DNA of 7,425 nucleotides from Litorivivens sp047622145 (GCA_047622145.1 JBLHMO010000142.1:1-7425), one strand, 5' to 3'. Counted from the first letter of the stretch, positions 1-6,982 are shown. The notes: generated by a model from the sequence alone, not told the origin. Made by a program: numbers and translations.

Positions 1-479
1 TCGATACTGGCGTCGTAGCGACCCTGCGAGACGTACTGCCGCGTCAGCTCCATACGCATGCCCTCAAGCGTAGAGCGTTTGAACACCTGACCTTCCGACA
101 GACCCGAATTTTTCAGACCGTCTAACAACGCTTCAGATTTAATGGCCTTGTTTCCATCAATGCTGATTTCGCTGATGGAGGGACGTTCGGCAACGATAAC
201 CACCAAAATATCGCCGTCACGAGCGATTTTGATGTCATCAAAATTTCCCGAGCGAAATAGCGAGCGGGCAGCAGACGCTAACAATTCGTCGGATACTGCA
301 TCCCCCACATTGAGCGGCAAGGCGGCAAACACCGTATCGGCGGAGATACGCTGGAGGCCCTCAACCCGAATATCCGAGATAATAATGCGCTCAGCTGTAG
401 AAGCTGGGCCCGCAAAAGTCAGGCCCGCCGAAACGACCAGCGCAAACAGGAAAAAACAACACGCAATCTTCGAAAACAC
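1..479 (-). CDS. bamA: Outer membrane protein assembly factor BamA, N-terminal part (3' end outside window)
   Basis: BamA is the Omp85-family core of the BAM complex, which folds and inserts beta-barrel proteins into the outer membrane. Only the first 159 codons are present; the gene continues past the left edge. Residues 1 to about 23-29 form a signal peptide: a single early Lys (K4), a hydrophobic stretch from about 5 to 22, then a small-residue region with likely cleavage after TFA or after STA. POTRA 1 follows (about 31-99), with the recognisable RVEGLQRI start and LFRSGNFDDI segment, close to E. coli LFATGNFEDV. POTRA 2 begins near 100 (ERPSISEISIDGNKAIK). The chosen start is GTG at 479-477, because AAGGA at 490-486 lies 6 nt upstream; an adjacent TTG at 482-480 is possible but only 3 nt from that site. 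No ATG fits. The gene lies 60 nt after rseP, the usual neighbour. Identity is certain; the exact start is probable. Confidence 0.95.
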   Translation of the reverse strand, partial: MFSKIACCFFLFALVVSAGLTFAGPASTAERIIISDIRVEGLQRISADTVFAALPLNVGDAVSDELLASAARSLFRSGNFDDIKIARDGDILVVIVAERPSISEISIDGNKAIKSEALLDGLKNSGLSEGQVFKRSTLEGMRMELTRQYVSQGRYDASI

Positions 480-485
480 CAACAG

Positions 486-490
486 TCCTT
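486..490 (-). promoter_or_regulatory. Shine-Dalgarno of bamA, decides the GTG start
   Basis: AAGGA on the minus strand, 6 nt before GTG 479-477. The spacing favours GTG over the TTG immediately upstream. The reading frame has no ATG between the in-frame stop upstream and the signal peptide. Confidence 0.6.
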
Positions 491-532
491 GGCCACTGCC
501 CAATCGGCGACGGCTATTTATTCGTTATTCTG

Positions 533-560
533 AACGACACTACAGACGTAGTACGTCGTT
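533..560 (-). other. Imperfect hairpin spanning the rseP stop codon
   Basis: On the minus strand AACGAC, a 2-nt bulge (GT) and ACTAC pair with GTAGT and GTCGTT across a 4-nt GTCT loop, giving 11 base pairs. The rseP TAG stop (542-540) lies in the 3' arm. No T-tract follows, so it is not a standard rho-independent terminator. It could be a processing or stabilising element between rseP and bamA, or chance. The pairing is directly visible; the role is unknown. Confidence 0.45.
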
Positions 561-1898
561 ATAGAGAGCAAAAACCATCAGGCAGACGACCAGCACCACG
601 CCAACCTGATTGGCAACCATTTGAATCTTTTCTGTTACCGGGCGACCTGATGCCAACTCAATCAGGCCGTATACAATGTGTCCGCCGTCCAAAATGGGCA
701 CGGGTAGTAAATTCAGCACACCGAGACTAATACTAAGCAAAGCAAGCAAATTCAACCAAGCGAACAGGCCGTACTCGGCCGAAGCGCCGGCCACTTTAGC
801 AATGGTTATGGGCCCACTCAAGTTTTTTGGCGATAGTAATCCCGTCGCCATCTTGTAAATGGATTGAACGGTGAAAACGCTCATATGGACCGTTTTCTGG
901 CTGGCCGCAATAAACGCCTCTACCGGGCCATAGTGATACTCGCGAAACCAATCGTCCGACACGGGCGGTGGGGGTACCACTGCCATACCGACAAAGCCCA
1001 GCATTTTTCCATCCACGCGCTTACCGGCGGGGGTGATCGTCGTCTGCTCGGCACGGCCATTTCGCTCAAAACCAAGCACAATGTCGGTGCCTGCGCGCGC
1101 TTTAACGTAGTCCACCCACAACATCCAGTCATCCAATGGCGTACCGTCAGCCGTCAGTAGACGATCTCCAGGCTTCATCCCAGCAGCTTCGGCTGCGCTA
1201 TCAGCCACGACTTCCTGAATGACTGCTTCAACTTTGGGCCGGTACAAGCCGATGCCCAAGCTAACCACAGGGTCGGGCTCGGCTACGCCCTTGAGCCAAC
1301 CGTCGAGTACGACGACCGATTCGTATATCAGGTCAGATTCCGGATACTTGGCGGCGATGGCCATTTCACCGGTCTCCCCGATTCTTTCCAACAGCCGGAT
1401 ATGTAACTGTTCCCAGGTAGGTGTTTGCTTGCCGTCAACTGCAATGATTTCCTGACCCGCAACCAATCCCGCCTGCTGCGCCAGCGAACCCGCCTCGATA
1501 TCGTCGATCAAGGGCGCCACGCCACGCACGCCGCCCATAAAAACCAGCCAATACACCAACACGGCCAAAATCAAGTTTGCGACAGGGCCGGCTGCAGCAA
1601 TAGCGATGCGTTTTCCGGGTGACTGCCGGTTAAAGGCGAGATGCCGTTCTTCTGGCGCCACGTCACCTTCGCGCTCATCCAACATTTTGACGTAGCCACC
1701 CAGTGGAATACCTGCGACCACAAATTCGGTACCGTGGCGATCGCGACGGCTGAGCAGAGGTTTGCCAAAGCCGATCGAAAACCGCAGCACCTTGACGCCA
1801 CAGCGCCGCGCCACCCAAAAATGCCCGAATTCATGCACCCCCACCAAAATACTGAGGGTGACGATAAAGGCCAACAGGGCTTGCAGAGTATCCAACAT
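540..1898 (-). CDS. rseP: Site-2 protease RseP, inner-membrane zinc metalloprotease
   Basis: RseP is the intramembrane (M50 family) protease that makes the second cut in the anti-sigma factor RseA, releasing sigma-E during envelope stress; the family also clears remnant signal peptides. The product is 452 residues, against 450 in E. coli. The zinc motif HEFGH sits at residues 22-26 within the first membrane segment (about 5-25). A GIPLGGYVKM segment at 63-72 matches the membrane-associated beta region. Another membrane segment lies at about 98-120. Two tandem periplasmic PDZ domains follow (about 125-190 and 220-290), with recognisable AGLVAGQEIIAVDG and AGMKPGDRLLTADG turns. The third zinc ligand is D404 in NLLPVPILDGG (E. 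coli D402), and a last membrane segment spans about 430-447. All catalytic residues are present. The ATG start lies 8 nt after the dxr stop, so its purine-rich ribosome site (AGGTGAGGTAAG) overlaps the end of dxr, suggesting coupled translation. Confidence 0.98.
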   Translation of the reverse strand: MLDTLQALLAFIVTLSILVGVHEFGHFWVARRCGVKVLRFSIGFGKPLLSRRDRHGTEFVVAGIPLGGYVKMLDEREGDVAPEERHLAFNRQSPGKRIAIAAAGPVANLILAVLVYWLVFMGGVRGVAPLIDDIEAGSLAQQAGLVAGQEIIAVDGKQTPTWEQLHIRLLERIGETGEMAIAAKYPESDLIYESVVVLDGWLKGVAEPDPVVSLGIGLYRPKVEAVIQEVVADSAAEAAGMKPGDRLLTADGTPLDDWMLWVDYVKARAGTDIVLGFERNGRAEQTTITPAGKRVDGKMLGFVGMAVVPPPPVSDDWFREYHYGPVEAFIAASQKTVHMSVFTVQSIYKMATGLLSPKNLSGPITIAKVAGASAEYGLFAWLNLLALLSISLGVLNLLPVPILDGGHIVYGLIELASGRPVTEKIQMVANQVGVVLVVCLMVFALYNDVLRL

Positions 1899-1906
1899 TG
1901 ATTTAC

Positions 1907-3109
1907 TTACCTCACCTTTATACGTGCCGCTAATACAACTTCTGTGGCCTCTCGCGCTTGCCGATCCGCGAATTTGACATCAGCAAGGCTGTCCGGTTCA
2001 ACGACATCAACATTTTGCATAACAGATTCAATCACCTGGGCAATACCGGTGAATGGCAAACGACCACTCAAAAAGGCTGCCACCGCGACTTCATTAGCCG
2101 CATTCAATATCGTAGCCGCCGTACCACCCCGATTTACTGCCTCTCTGGCAAGGCGCAGGCAAGGAAATTTCACGTCGTCTGGCGCCTCAAAATCCAGTCG
2201 CCCCAGGCTGATCAGATCAAGACTGCCGACACCCGAGGACATGCGCTCCGGCCACGCCAGCGCATGAGCGATGGGTGTGCGCATATCAGGGTTGCCCAAC
2301 TGAGCCAATACTGAGCCGTCAATATACTCCACCATGGAATGAATTATGCTTTGCGGGTGCACCACTACCGTGATTTTGTCGGCAGACGTATCAAATAGCC
2401 AGCATGCCTCAATCAGCTCCAGCCCCTTGTTCATCATGGTGGCAGAATCGACCGAAATTTTGCGCCCCATCGACCAATTGGGATGAGCGCAGGCTTGGTC
2501 GGGCGTTACCGATTCCAACTGCTCAACCGGAACGTCTCGAAACGGGCCACCCGACCCGGTCAAGAGTATTTTACACACACCCTGAGCCGGCAAGTCGCGC
2601 AGACTGCCATCGGCAAGGCATTGGAATATCGCATTGTGCTCACTGTCTATGGGCAGCAGCACAGCAGAAGACTTTTCGACTGCATCCATAAAGAGTCGGC
2701 CAGCCATCACCAAAGCTTCTTTATTGGCAAGTAACACCTTTTTGCCCGCATCCACCGCCGCTAAGGTTGGCTCCAGCCCGGCAGCGCCGACGATCGCAGC
2801 CATCACAACATCGACATCCTCGTCTGCCGCTACCCGGCAAAGATTTTCTTCGCCAGCCAGCACTTCGGTGCTGCTATGACCCACTTCTTCGAGCAGGTCC
2901 TTGAGACGGCCCGCAGCCTCGGGGTCGCGTAGCACCGCAAAGCGTGGATTAACGGCCAACACCTGTTTAAGCAGGTCGTCGACGCCGGTATTAGCAGTGA
3001 GCGCATAAACTTCAAAACGCTCGGGCTGGCGCGCCAGCACGTCAAGCGTACTGAGCCCGATTGAACCGGTTGACCCAAGGACGGTTACTTGCTCGCGCGC
3101 CATTCGCAT
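1907..3109 (-). CDS. dxr: 1-deoxy-D-xylulose 5-phosphate reductoisomerase (Dxr/IspC)
   Basis: Dxr converts 1-deoxy-D-xylulose 5-phosphate to 2-C-methyl-D-erythritol 4-phosphate with NADPH and a divalent metal. It is the first committed step of the MEP isoprenoid pathway in the cytosol and the target of fosmidomycin. The product is 400 residues (E. coli 398). The N-terminal NADPH-binding loop GSTGSIG is at about 12-18, LLANKEALV at about 126-134, the metal ligands D155 and E157 in IDSEHNAIF, LLTGSGGPFRD at about 182-192, and the third ligand E231 in MMNKGLELIEA. The substrate-binding stretch HPNWSMGRKISVDSATMMNKG is almost identical to E. coli. The chosen ATG (3109-3107) shares one base with the cdsA stop (TAATG) and has GGTGGG 6 nt upstream. 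An ATG two codons later (3103-3101) would give 398 residues and cannot be excluded; a TTG at 3115 is unlikely. It supplies precursors for UppS, two genes upstream. Confidence 0.98.
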   Translation of the reverse strand: MRMAREQVTVLGSTGSIGLSTLDVLARQPERFEVYALTANTGVDDLLKQVLAVNPRFAVLRDPEAAGRLKDLLEEVGHSSTEVLAGEENLCRVAADEDVDVVMAAIVGAAGLEPTLAAVDAGKKVLLANKEALVMAGRLFMDAVEKSSAVLLPIDSEHNAIFQCLADGSLRDLPAQGVCKILLTGSGGPFRDVPVEQLESVTPDQACAHPNWSMGRKISVDSATMMNKGLELIEACWLFDTSADKITVVVHPQSIIHSMVEYIDGSVLAQLGNPDMRTPIAHALAWPERMSSGVGSLDLISLGRLDFEAPDDVKFPCLRLAREAVNRGGTAATILNAANEVAVAAFLSGRLPFTGIAQVIESVMQNVDVVEPDSLADVKFADRQAREATEVVLAARIKVR

Positions 3110-3945
3110 TACCAACCCACCAGCAAGGTACCAAGAGTGAAGGCCGGGATGGCAGCAGTAATACTGTCTAACCTGTCCATCAAACCACCGTGGCCCGGCA
3201 ATAGTGTGCCGCTATCTTTAACACCCTGATGACGTTTAACCATACTTTCTAGCAGATCACCCAGCACTGAAGCGAGCGACGCCACCCCGGACAGAACCAT
3301 AAACGGCAGCAGGGCGATGGGTAGCCCGCCAGGCCAACATTGAGCAGCCAACAGAGCCAGCGCTTGGCTTGCCGCCAGCCCACCCCAAAAACCCGCCCAA
3401 GTCTTACCCGGACTAACATTCACGGCAAGTTTCGACTTGCCCCAAGCTCGACCGGCAAAATAGGCGCCTACATCGGCAGCAATCACCACCAGCAACACGT
3501 ATATTATGAGTAACACACCCTGACCATGAAGCCGCAAATAACATAAAGCGAGCCAGGTGGGCACGAGTACCAGTATGCCCATCACCACTCGGACAGGCTT
3601 ATTGCCCCATAGGCGAGCACTGCCGGGGTAACCCATAACCCAGAGCAGTGCGACTGCCCACCACAGAGCTGCTGCATGCAGCACCTCGCGAATGAGTGCT
3701 GTATTGGGTGCCACATCCAACAAATTGCCAAACATAAACAACAAGGCCATCAAGCCGGCGACGAAGAGCGTATAAAGCGCTCGCACGCCTGGTGCACTAT
3801 ACCCTGACAGCGCCGCCCACTCCCAGGCAGACCCCAGTACTATTACCGCAAACAACATCATTAACGGCACCGGCGCGAGATAGACCAGCAATAGCAAGAG
3901 CGGCACGGCCAGTGAGACTGCGGTAATAATGCGTTGTTTAAGCAA
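3109..3945 (-). CDS. cdsA: Phosphatidate cytidylyltransferase CdsA (CDP-diacylglycerol synthase)
   Basis: CdsA is an inner-membrane enzyme that joins CTP and phosphatidic acid to give CDP-diacylglycerol, precursor of all major phospholipids. The chosen product has 278 residues (E. coli 285, pseudomonads about 271). It is highly hydrophobic with roughly seven to eight membrane segments (about 6-23, 28-46, 55-75, 91-105, 118-137, 143-165, 187-203, 208-228). The family signature is complete at 234-260: S..KR....KD.G..LPGHGG..DR.D. A second conserved block, ADVGAYFAGR to SPGKTWAG, lies at 157-185. I chose the TTG at 3945-3943: AAAGG sits 8 nt upstream, and it yields MLKQRIITA, the usual N-terminus of the family. 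An ATG at 4005 would add 20 residues without family likeness inside the uppS coding region. With the TTG start the gene overlaps uppS by 8 nt; its stop overlaps the dxr start by 1 nt. Identity is certain, the start strongly supported. Confidence 0.96.
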   Translation of the reverse strand: MLKQRIITAVSLAVPLLLLLVYLAPVPLMMLFAVIVLGSAWEWAALSGYSAPGVRALYTLFVAGLMALLFMFGNLLDVAPNTALIREVLHAAALWWAVALLWVMGYPGSARLWGNKPVRVVMGILVLVPTWLALCYLRLHGQGVLLIIYVLLVVIAADVGAYFAGRAWGKSKLAVNVSPGKTWAGFWGGLAASQALALLAAQCWPGGLPIALLPFMVLSGVASLASVLGDLLESMVKRHQGVKDSGTLLPGHGGLMDRLDSITAAIPAFTLGTLLVGW

Positions 3946-4717
3946 GTTGATTGCCTTTGGAATCGTTGGTTTCTGAATCGCCGACTTCAGGCAGACGCCC
4001 GCCATAACGGCGCTCGCGTTCTGCGTAACTGCTTAGAGATGCGCGTACTTCCAGTTTGTCGAAGTCCGGCCACAACACCTCACTAAAATAGAATTCGCTA
4101 TAAGCCAGCTGCCAGAGCATAAAATTACTTATACGCTTCTCACCCGCCGTTCGTATGCACAGATCCGGATCAGGCAAATGCCGCAAGCTGAGGCCATCGG
4201 CCAATAATTGCTCGTCAATATCTACCGGCTTCAATTCGCCGCACGCTACACGTTCCGCCAGTTGCCGCACTGACTGTGCGATATCCCACTGACCACCATA
4301 ATCGAGCGCAATATTCAGACTAGTTTTACGGTTAGCGCGGGTGGATTGTTCAGCATAATCCATTTTTTTCAGCAGTGTGCTGGACAGTCGATCACGCCTG
4401 CCGATAAATCGCAGTCGCACCTGATCCTCATTCAGCTTTTTGATTTCACTATCAAGGTAACTGGAGAACAGCTTCATCAGTGCGTTAACTTCCGCAGTGG
4501 GTCGCTTCCAATTTTCACTGCTAAAGGCAAACAGGGTAACAATGCCAACACCCGCCGCTTGGAACTCATCCAACACATCACGAATAACTTCAACACCGGC
4601 GCGATGGCCCGCATAGGGCCTTAATTCACGGTCCTTTGCCCAGCGATTATTTCCATCCATTATGATGGCAACATGACGAGGAACGATCCGCTCTGGGCTG
4701 TGTTGTTCAGAACTCAT
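3938..4717 (-). CDS. uppS: (2E,6E)-farnesyl-diphosphate-specific di-trans,poly-cis-undecaprenyl-diphosphate synthase
   Basis: UppS is a cytosolic cis-prenyltransferase that adds eight isopentenyl units to farnesyl diphosphate, giving undecaprenyl diphosphate, the lipid carrier for peptidoglycan and surface glycans. The product is 259 residues (E. coli 253). The catalytic aspartate is D21 in HVAIIMDGNNRWAK (E. coli D26); TLFAFSSENWKRP is at 61-73, DYGGQWDI at 139-146, the isopentenyl-diphosphate site IRTAGEKRISNFMLWQ at 188-203, and E208 (E. coli E213) in SEFYFSEVLWPDFD. Differences from E. coli are A191 for Gly196, K194 for His199, and D139 in a position usually Asn (NYGG). All acidic and arginine catalytic residues are kept, so it should be active. 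The C-terminal 15 or so residues are polar and probably disordered. The ATG start lies 14 nt after frr with a weak site (CAGG, 4 nt away). The 3' end overlaps cdsA by 8 nt. Confidence 0.98.
   Translation of the reverse strand: MSSEQHSPERIVPRHVAIIMDGNNRWAKDRELRPYAGHRAGVEVIRDVLDEFQAAGVGIVTLFAFSSENWKRPTAEVNALMKLFSSYLDSEIKKLNEDQVRLRFIGRRDRLSSTLLKKMDYAEQSTRANRKTSLNIALDYGGQWDIAQSVRQLAERVACGELKPVDIDEQLLADGLSLRHLPDPDLCIRTAGEKRISNFMLWQLAYSEFYFSEVLWPDFDKLEVRASLSSYAERERRYGGRLPEVGDSETNDSKGNQLA
3954..3958 (-). promoter_or_regulatory. Shine-Dalgarno of cdsA, decides the TTG start
   Basis: AAAGG on the minus strand, 8 nt before TTG 3945-3943 and inside the last codons of uppS. It supports starting cdsA at this TTG rather than at the ATG 60 nt further upstream. 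Confidence 0.65.
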
Positions 4718-4731
4718 AGAACCTGAAACTC

Positions 4732-5289
4732 TTATATTTCCATCAGGACTTTTTCTTTTTCCGTAAGTTCCCTGTCGATCTCAGCTACGAATTTATCTGT
4801 CAGCTTTTGTATGTCATCAGAGGCTTTACGCTCTTCGTCTTCGCTGATGTCCTTCTCTTTGAGTAGGTCTTTGAAATCTGCCAGGGCATCACGACGAATA
4901 TTACGTATTGAAATCCGTGCGTTTTCAGCTTCCGCTTTCGCCTGTTTGATATAGACCTTCCGGCTTTCTTCCGTAAGCGCTGGCATCGGAATACGAATAA
5001 CAGTGCCAGCGGTACTGGGGTTAAGTCCCAAGTCCGATTTCATGATCGCTTTTTCAATCAACGGCACCAACTGCCTTTCCCAGGGCACTACTGACAGCGT
5101 TCGGGCATCTTCTACGTTCACATTCGCCACCTGACTCAGCGGTGTTGCCGATCCGTAATAATCAATCCTGAGCGTATCGAGAATACTGGGGTGGGCACGG
5201 CCAGTACGGATCTTGTTGAAGTTGTGACCCAGCACGTCTACCGATTTGCTCATACGCTCTGCAGCGTCGTCTTTAATCTCTTTGATCAC
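4732..5289 (-). CDS. frr: Ribosome recycling factor (RRF)
   Basis: RRF works with EF-G to split the post-termination ribosome into subunits in the cytosol. The product is 185 residues, exactly the E. coli length, and aligns end to end. Domain I, a three-helix bundle, is formed by about 1-30 and 105-185; domain II is the beta-rich insertion between (about 31-104). Visible family landmarks are FNKIRTGRAHPSILD (24-38), YYGSATPLSQVANV (44-57), RNIRRDA (129-135) with R132, the arginine implicated in 23S rRNA contact, and KEKDISEDEERKASDDIQKLTD (144-165). The start codon is GTG at 5289-5287. It lies 2 nt after the pyrH stop and has AGGAG inside the last codons of pyrH, about 10 nt upstream. No ATG fits the family N-terminus. 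The tight junction suggests coupling with pyrH, as is usual for this gene pair. Confidence 0.98.
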   Translation of the reverse strand: MIKEIKDDAAERMSKSVDVLGHNFNKIRTGRAHPSILDTLRIDYYGSATPLSQVANVNVEDARTLSVVPWERQLVPLIEKAIMKSDLGLNPSTAGTVIRIPMPALTEESRKVYIKQAKAEAENARISIRNIRRDALADFKDLLKEKDISEDEERKASDDIQKLTDKFVAEIDRELTEKEKVLMEI

Positions 5290-5291
5290 TG

Positions 5292-6035
5292 TTAATTCTC
5301 TCCTGCAATTTCAGACACCAGCGTGCCTTCCTTGCCGCCCACAACGATACTGAGCAGGGCACCCTTTTGCTCCATCGCAAACACGCGCAAAGGCATATTG
5401 TGATCGCGACACAAGCAAATCGCTGTCAAATCCATGACTTCCAGCTTCATATCCAACACTTCGTCGTAGCTCAGCTGCGTGTATCTAACAGCATTGGGGT
5501 CTTTCATAGGATCGGCACTGTACACACCGTCAACCTTGGTCGCTTTCAGCACAAGATCAGCTTCCATCTCGATACCGCGCAAACAGGCTGCAGAGTCAGT
5601 AGTGAAAAACGGATTGCCTGTGCCGGCAGCAAATATCACGACTTCGCCGCGCTCCAACGAGCGCAAGGCCTTGCGCCTATCGTAATGATCAACTACGCCA
5701 CTCATGGGGATAGCCGACATCACGCGCGATTTAATATTGCTACGCTCAAGTGCATCGCGCAGTGCTAGGCCGTTCATCACGGTTGCCAGCATGCCCATAT
5801 GATCACCGGTAACGCGATCCAGGCCAGCCTTGCTAAGCGCAGCACCTCGAAACAAGTTGCCACCGCCGACCACCAGCCCTACCTGCACACCGATACCAAC
5901 CAATTGGCCGATTTCGAGCGCCATGCGATCCAGCACCTTGGGATCGATCCCAAAGCCCATCGCGCCCATGAGCGCTTCACCGCTCAGCTTCAACAGTATC
6001 CGCTTGTATTTTTTGTCTCGGCCCTGACTGGTCAT
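5292..6035 (-). CDS. pyrH: UMP kinase (uridylate kinase PyrH)
   Basis: PyrH phosphorylates UMP to UDP with ATP, the first step from UMP toward UTP and CTP. It is a homohexameric amino-acid-kinase-fold enzyme of the bacterial cytosol, usually activated by GTP and inhibited by UTP. The product is 247 residues (E. coli 241). Motifs in order are LKLSGEAL (15-22), GGGNLFRG (57-64) with R63, D78 in GDHMGMLATVMN, GTGNPFFTTDSAA (138-150), which binds UMP, and KATKVDGVYSADP (164-176) of the ATP site. Nothing essential is missing. The ATG start at 6035 gives six to eight extra polar N-terminal residues (TSQGRDKK) before the conserved YKRILLKLSG; its ribosome site is weak (AGGG only 2 nt away, GGA further up). 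It is the first gene after a terminator-like hairpin and so likely heads its own transcript through frr, though I could not find a convincing promoter. Confidence 0.98.
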   Translation of the reverse strand: MTSQGRDKKYKRILLKLSGEALMGAMGFGIDPKVLDRMALEIGQLVGIGVQVGLVVGGGNLFRGAALSKAGLDRVTGDHMGMLATVMNGLALRDALERSNIKSRVMSAIPMSGVVDHYDRRKALRSLERGEVVIFAAGTGNPFFTTDSAACLRGIEMEADLVLKATKVDGVYSADPMKDPNAVRYTQLSYDEVLDMKLEVMDLTAICLCRDHNMPLRVFAMEQKGALLSIVVGGKEGTLVSEIAGEN

Positions 6036-6068
6036 AACCCTGTTCCAGCACTGTCAAATTAGTGGTGC

Positions 6069-6074
6069 ATTGTA
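6069..6074 (-). promoter_or_regulatory. Possible -10 box for a pyrH promoter (weak)
   Basis: TACAAT on the minus strand matches the sigma-70 -10 consensus at five of six bases and lies just downstream of the tsf terminator hairpin, 33 nt before the pyrH start. No acceptable -35 box sits 16-18 nt upstream, since that region is the hairpin, and no TGn extension is present. A promoter here would let pyrH be expressed apart from tsf, as in E. coli, but the evidence is slight. Confidence 0.2.
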
Positions 6075-6079
6075 ATACG

Positions 6080-6107
6080 AAAATGGGGCCCGAAGGCCCC
6101 ATTTTTT
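6080..6107. terminator. Bidirectional rho-independent terminator with UUCG loop between tsf and pyrH
   Basis: A 10-bp perfect stem (arms 6081-6090 and 6095-6104) closes a 4-nt loop. Read on the minus strand the loop is UUCG closed by C-G, an especially stable tetraloop. Minus-strand transcripts from tsf meet only four T's after the GC part, so termination may be partial, with read-through into pyrH. On the plus strand six T's (6102-6107) follow, so it should stop antisense transcripts entering tsf. It lies 12 nt past the tsf stop and about 45 nt before pyrH. Confidence 0.8.
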
Positions 6108-6115
6108 AGGATAAA

Positions 6116-6982
6116 TCAGCCTTTTAGCTGAGCGGCCACTTCTGCCGCAAAATCCACTTCCGCTTTCTCTATACCGTCGCCCACCTCAAATCGGGTGAAG
6201 CCGATAATGTCAGCACCAGCGGCCTTGAGCAACTTGCCAACCGTTGTGTCGGGGTCTTTCACAAAGGATTGCTCGGTCAGGCTGTTTTCTGCCAGATACT
6301 TCCGTATACGACCATCAATCATCTTTTCGATAATTTCTGCAGGCTTGCCACTCTCTTGAGCTTGAACAGTATAAATTTCACGCTCTTTCTCGATTAATTC
6401 AGCAGGCATTTCATCCGGCTTGGCAACGGAGGGGTTAACCGCCGCTACGTGCATCGCAACATCGCGAGCCACTTCCACGTCGCCGCCCTTGAGTGCAACC
6501 AACACACCGATACGCAGATTCGAGTGAACGTAACTGCCGACCACACCACCCTCCGCCGCCACTACCACAATGCGGCGCACAGAAATATTTTCACCGATTT
6601 TCTGAACCAAGGCTTCGCGAGCAGACTCCAGCTCACCGACCATCAGTTCGGCGACATCAGACTGCTTGGTGTCAAATGCCTTATCAACAACCTTGGCAAC
6701 AAAACCCAAGAAGTTATCATCGCGCGCAACAAAGTCGGTTTCGCTATTAACTTCAACCAACACACCGTAAGAACCGTCTTCGGCGACTTTCACAGATGCA
6801 ATACCCTCAGCGGCGGTACGGCCAGCTTTCTTCGCTGCCTTCATGCCACTGGATTTGCGAAGATCTTCGATCGCCACGTCGATATCACCACCGGACTCAA
6901 CCAGTGCCTTTTTACATTCCATCATGCCGAGCCCGGTACGCTCTCGCAGTTCTTTAACCATGCTTGCAGATACTGCAGCCAT
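6116..6982 (-). CDS. tsf: Translation elongation factor Ts (EF-Ts)
   Basis: EF-Ts is the cytosolic nucleotide exchange factor that releases GDP from EF-Tu during elongation. The product is 288 residues (E. coli 283). The N-terminal UBA-like domain (about 1-52) has MVKELRERTGLGMMECKKAL and the KAAKKAGR linker. The core domain carries the TDFVARDDNF motif (82-91) with D83 and F84, matching the E. coli Asp and Phe that enter the EF-Tu nucleotide site. IGENISVRR and AMHVAAVNPS mark the second core subdomain, and the C-terminal module ends FEVGDGIEKAEVDFAAEVAAQLKG. I start at ATG 6982-6980: GGAGGA at 6996-6991 is 8 nt upstream and MAAVSASMVKELRERTG matches the family. A frame extension to 7015 would add 11 unlike residues including the ribosome site itself. 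It follows rpsB, its standard partner, with a terminator between. Identity and start are certain. Confidence 0.98.
   Translation of the reverse strand: MAAVSASMVKELRERTGLGMMECKKALVESGGDIDVAIEDLRKSSGMKAAKKAGRTAAEGIASVKVAEDGSYGVLVEVNSETDFVARDDNFLGFVAKVVDKAFDTKQSDVAELMVGELESAREALVQKIGENISVRRIVVVAAEGGVVGSYVHSNLRIGVLVALKGGDVEVARDVAMHVAAVNPSVAKPDEMPAELIEKEREIYTVQAQESGKPAEIIEKMIDGRIRKYLAENSLTEQSFVKDPDTTVGKLLKAAGADIIGFTRFEVGDGIEKAEVDFAAEVAAQLKG

Noticed and set aside
142..564. Plus-strand open frame of 140 codons opposite bamA and the rseP end
   Set aside because: It is antisense to the BamA signal peptide and POTRA domains; the Ser/Arg-rich translation resembles no protein I know.
480..1898. Sigma-E promoter upstream of bamA or rseP, as known in E. 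coli
   Set aside because: I looked for a GAACTT-like box with a TCTGA-like partner at 16-17 nt on the minus strand and saw no convincing pair; a matrix scan would be needed to settle it.
5367..5768. Plus-strand open frame of 133 codons opposite pyrH
   Set aside because: It is fully antisense to a conserved enzyme gene, with a low-complexity shadow-like composition and no independent support.
6052..6057. Perfect TTGACA hexamer on the minus strand upstream of pyrH
   Set aside because: At 16-18 nt downstream there is no -10-like hexamer; that position falls on the pyrH start codon, so a transcript would begin inside the gene.
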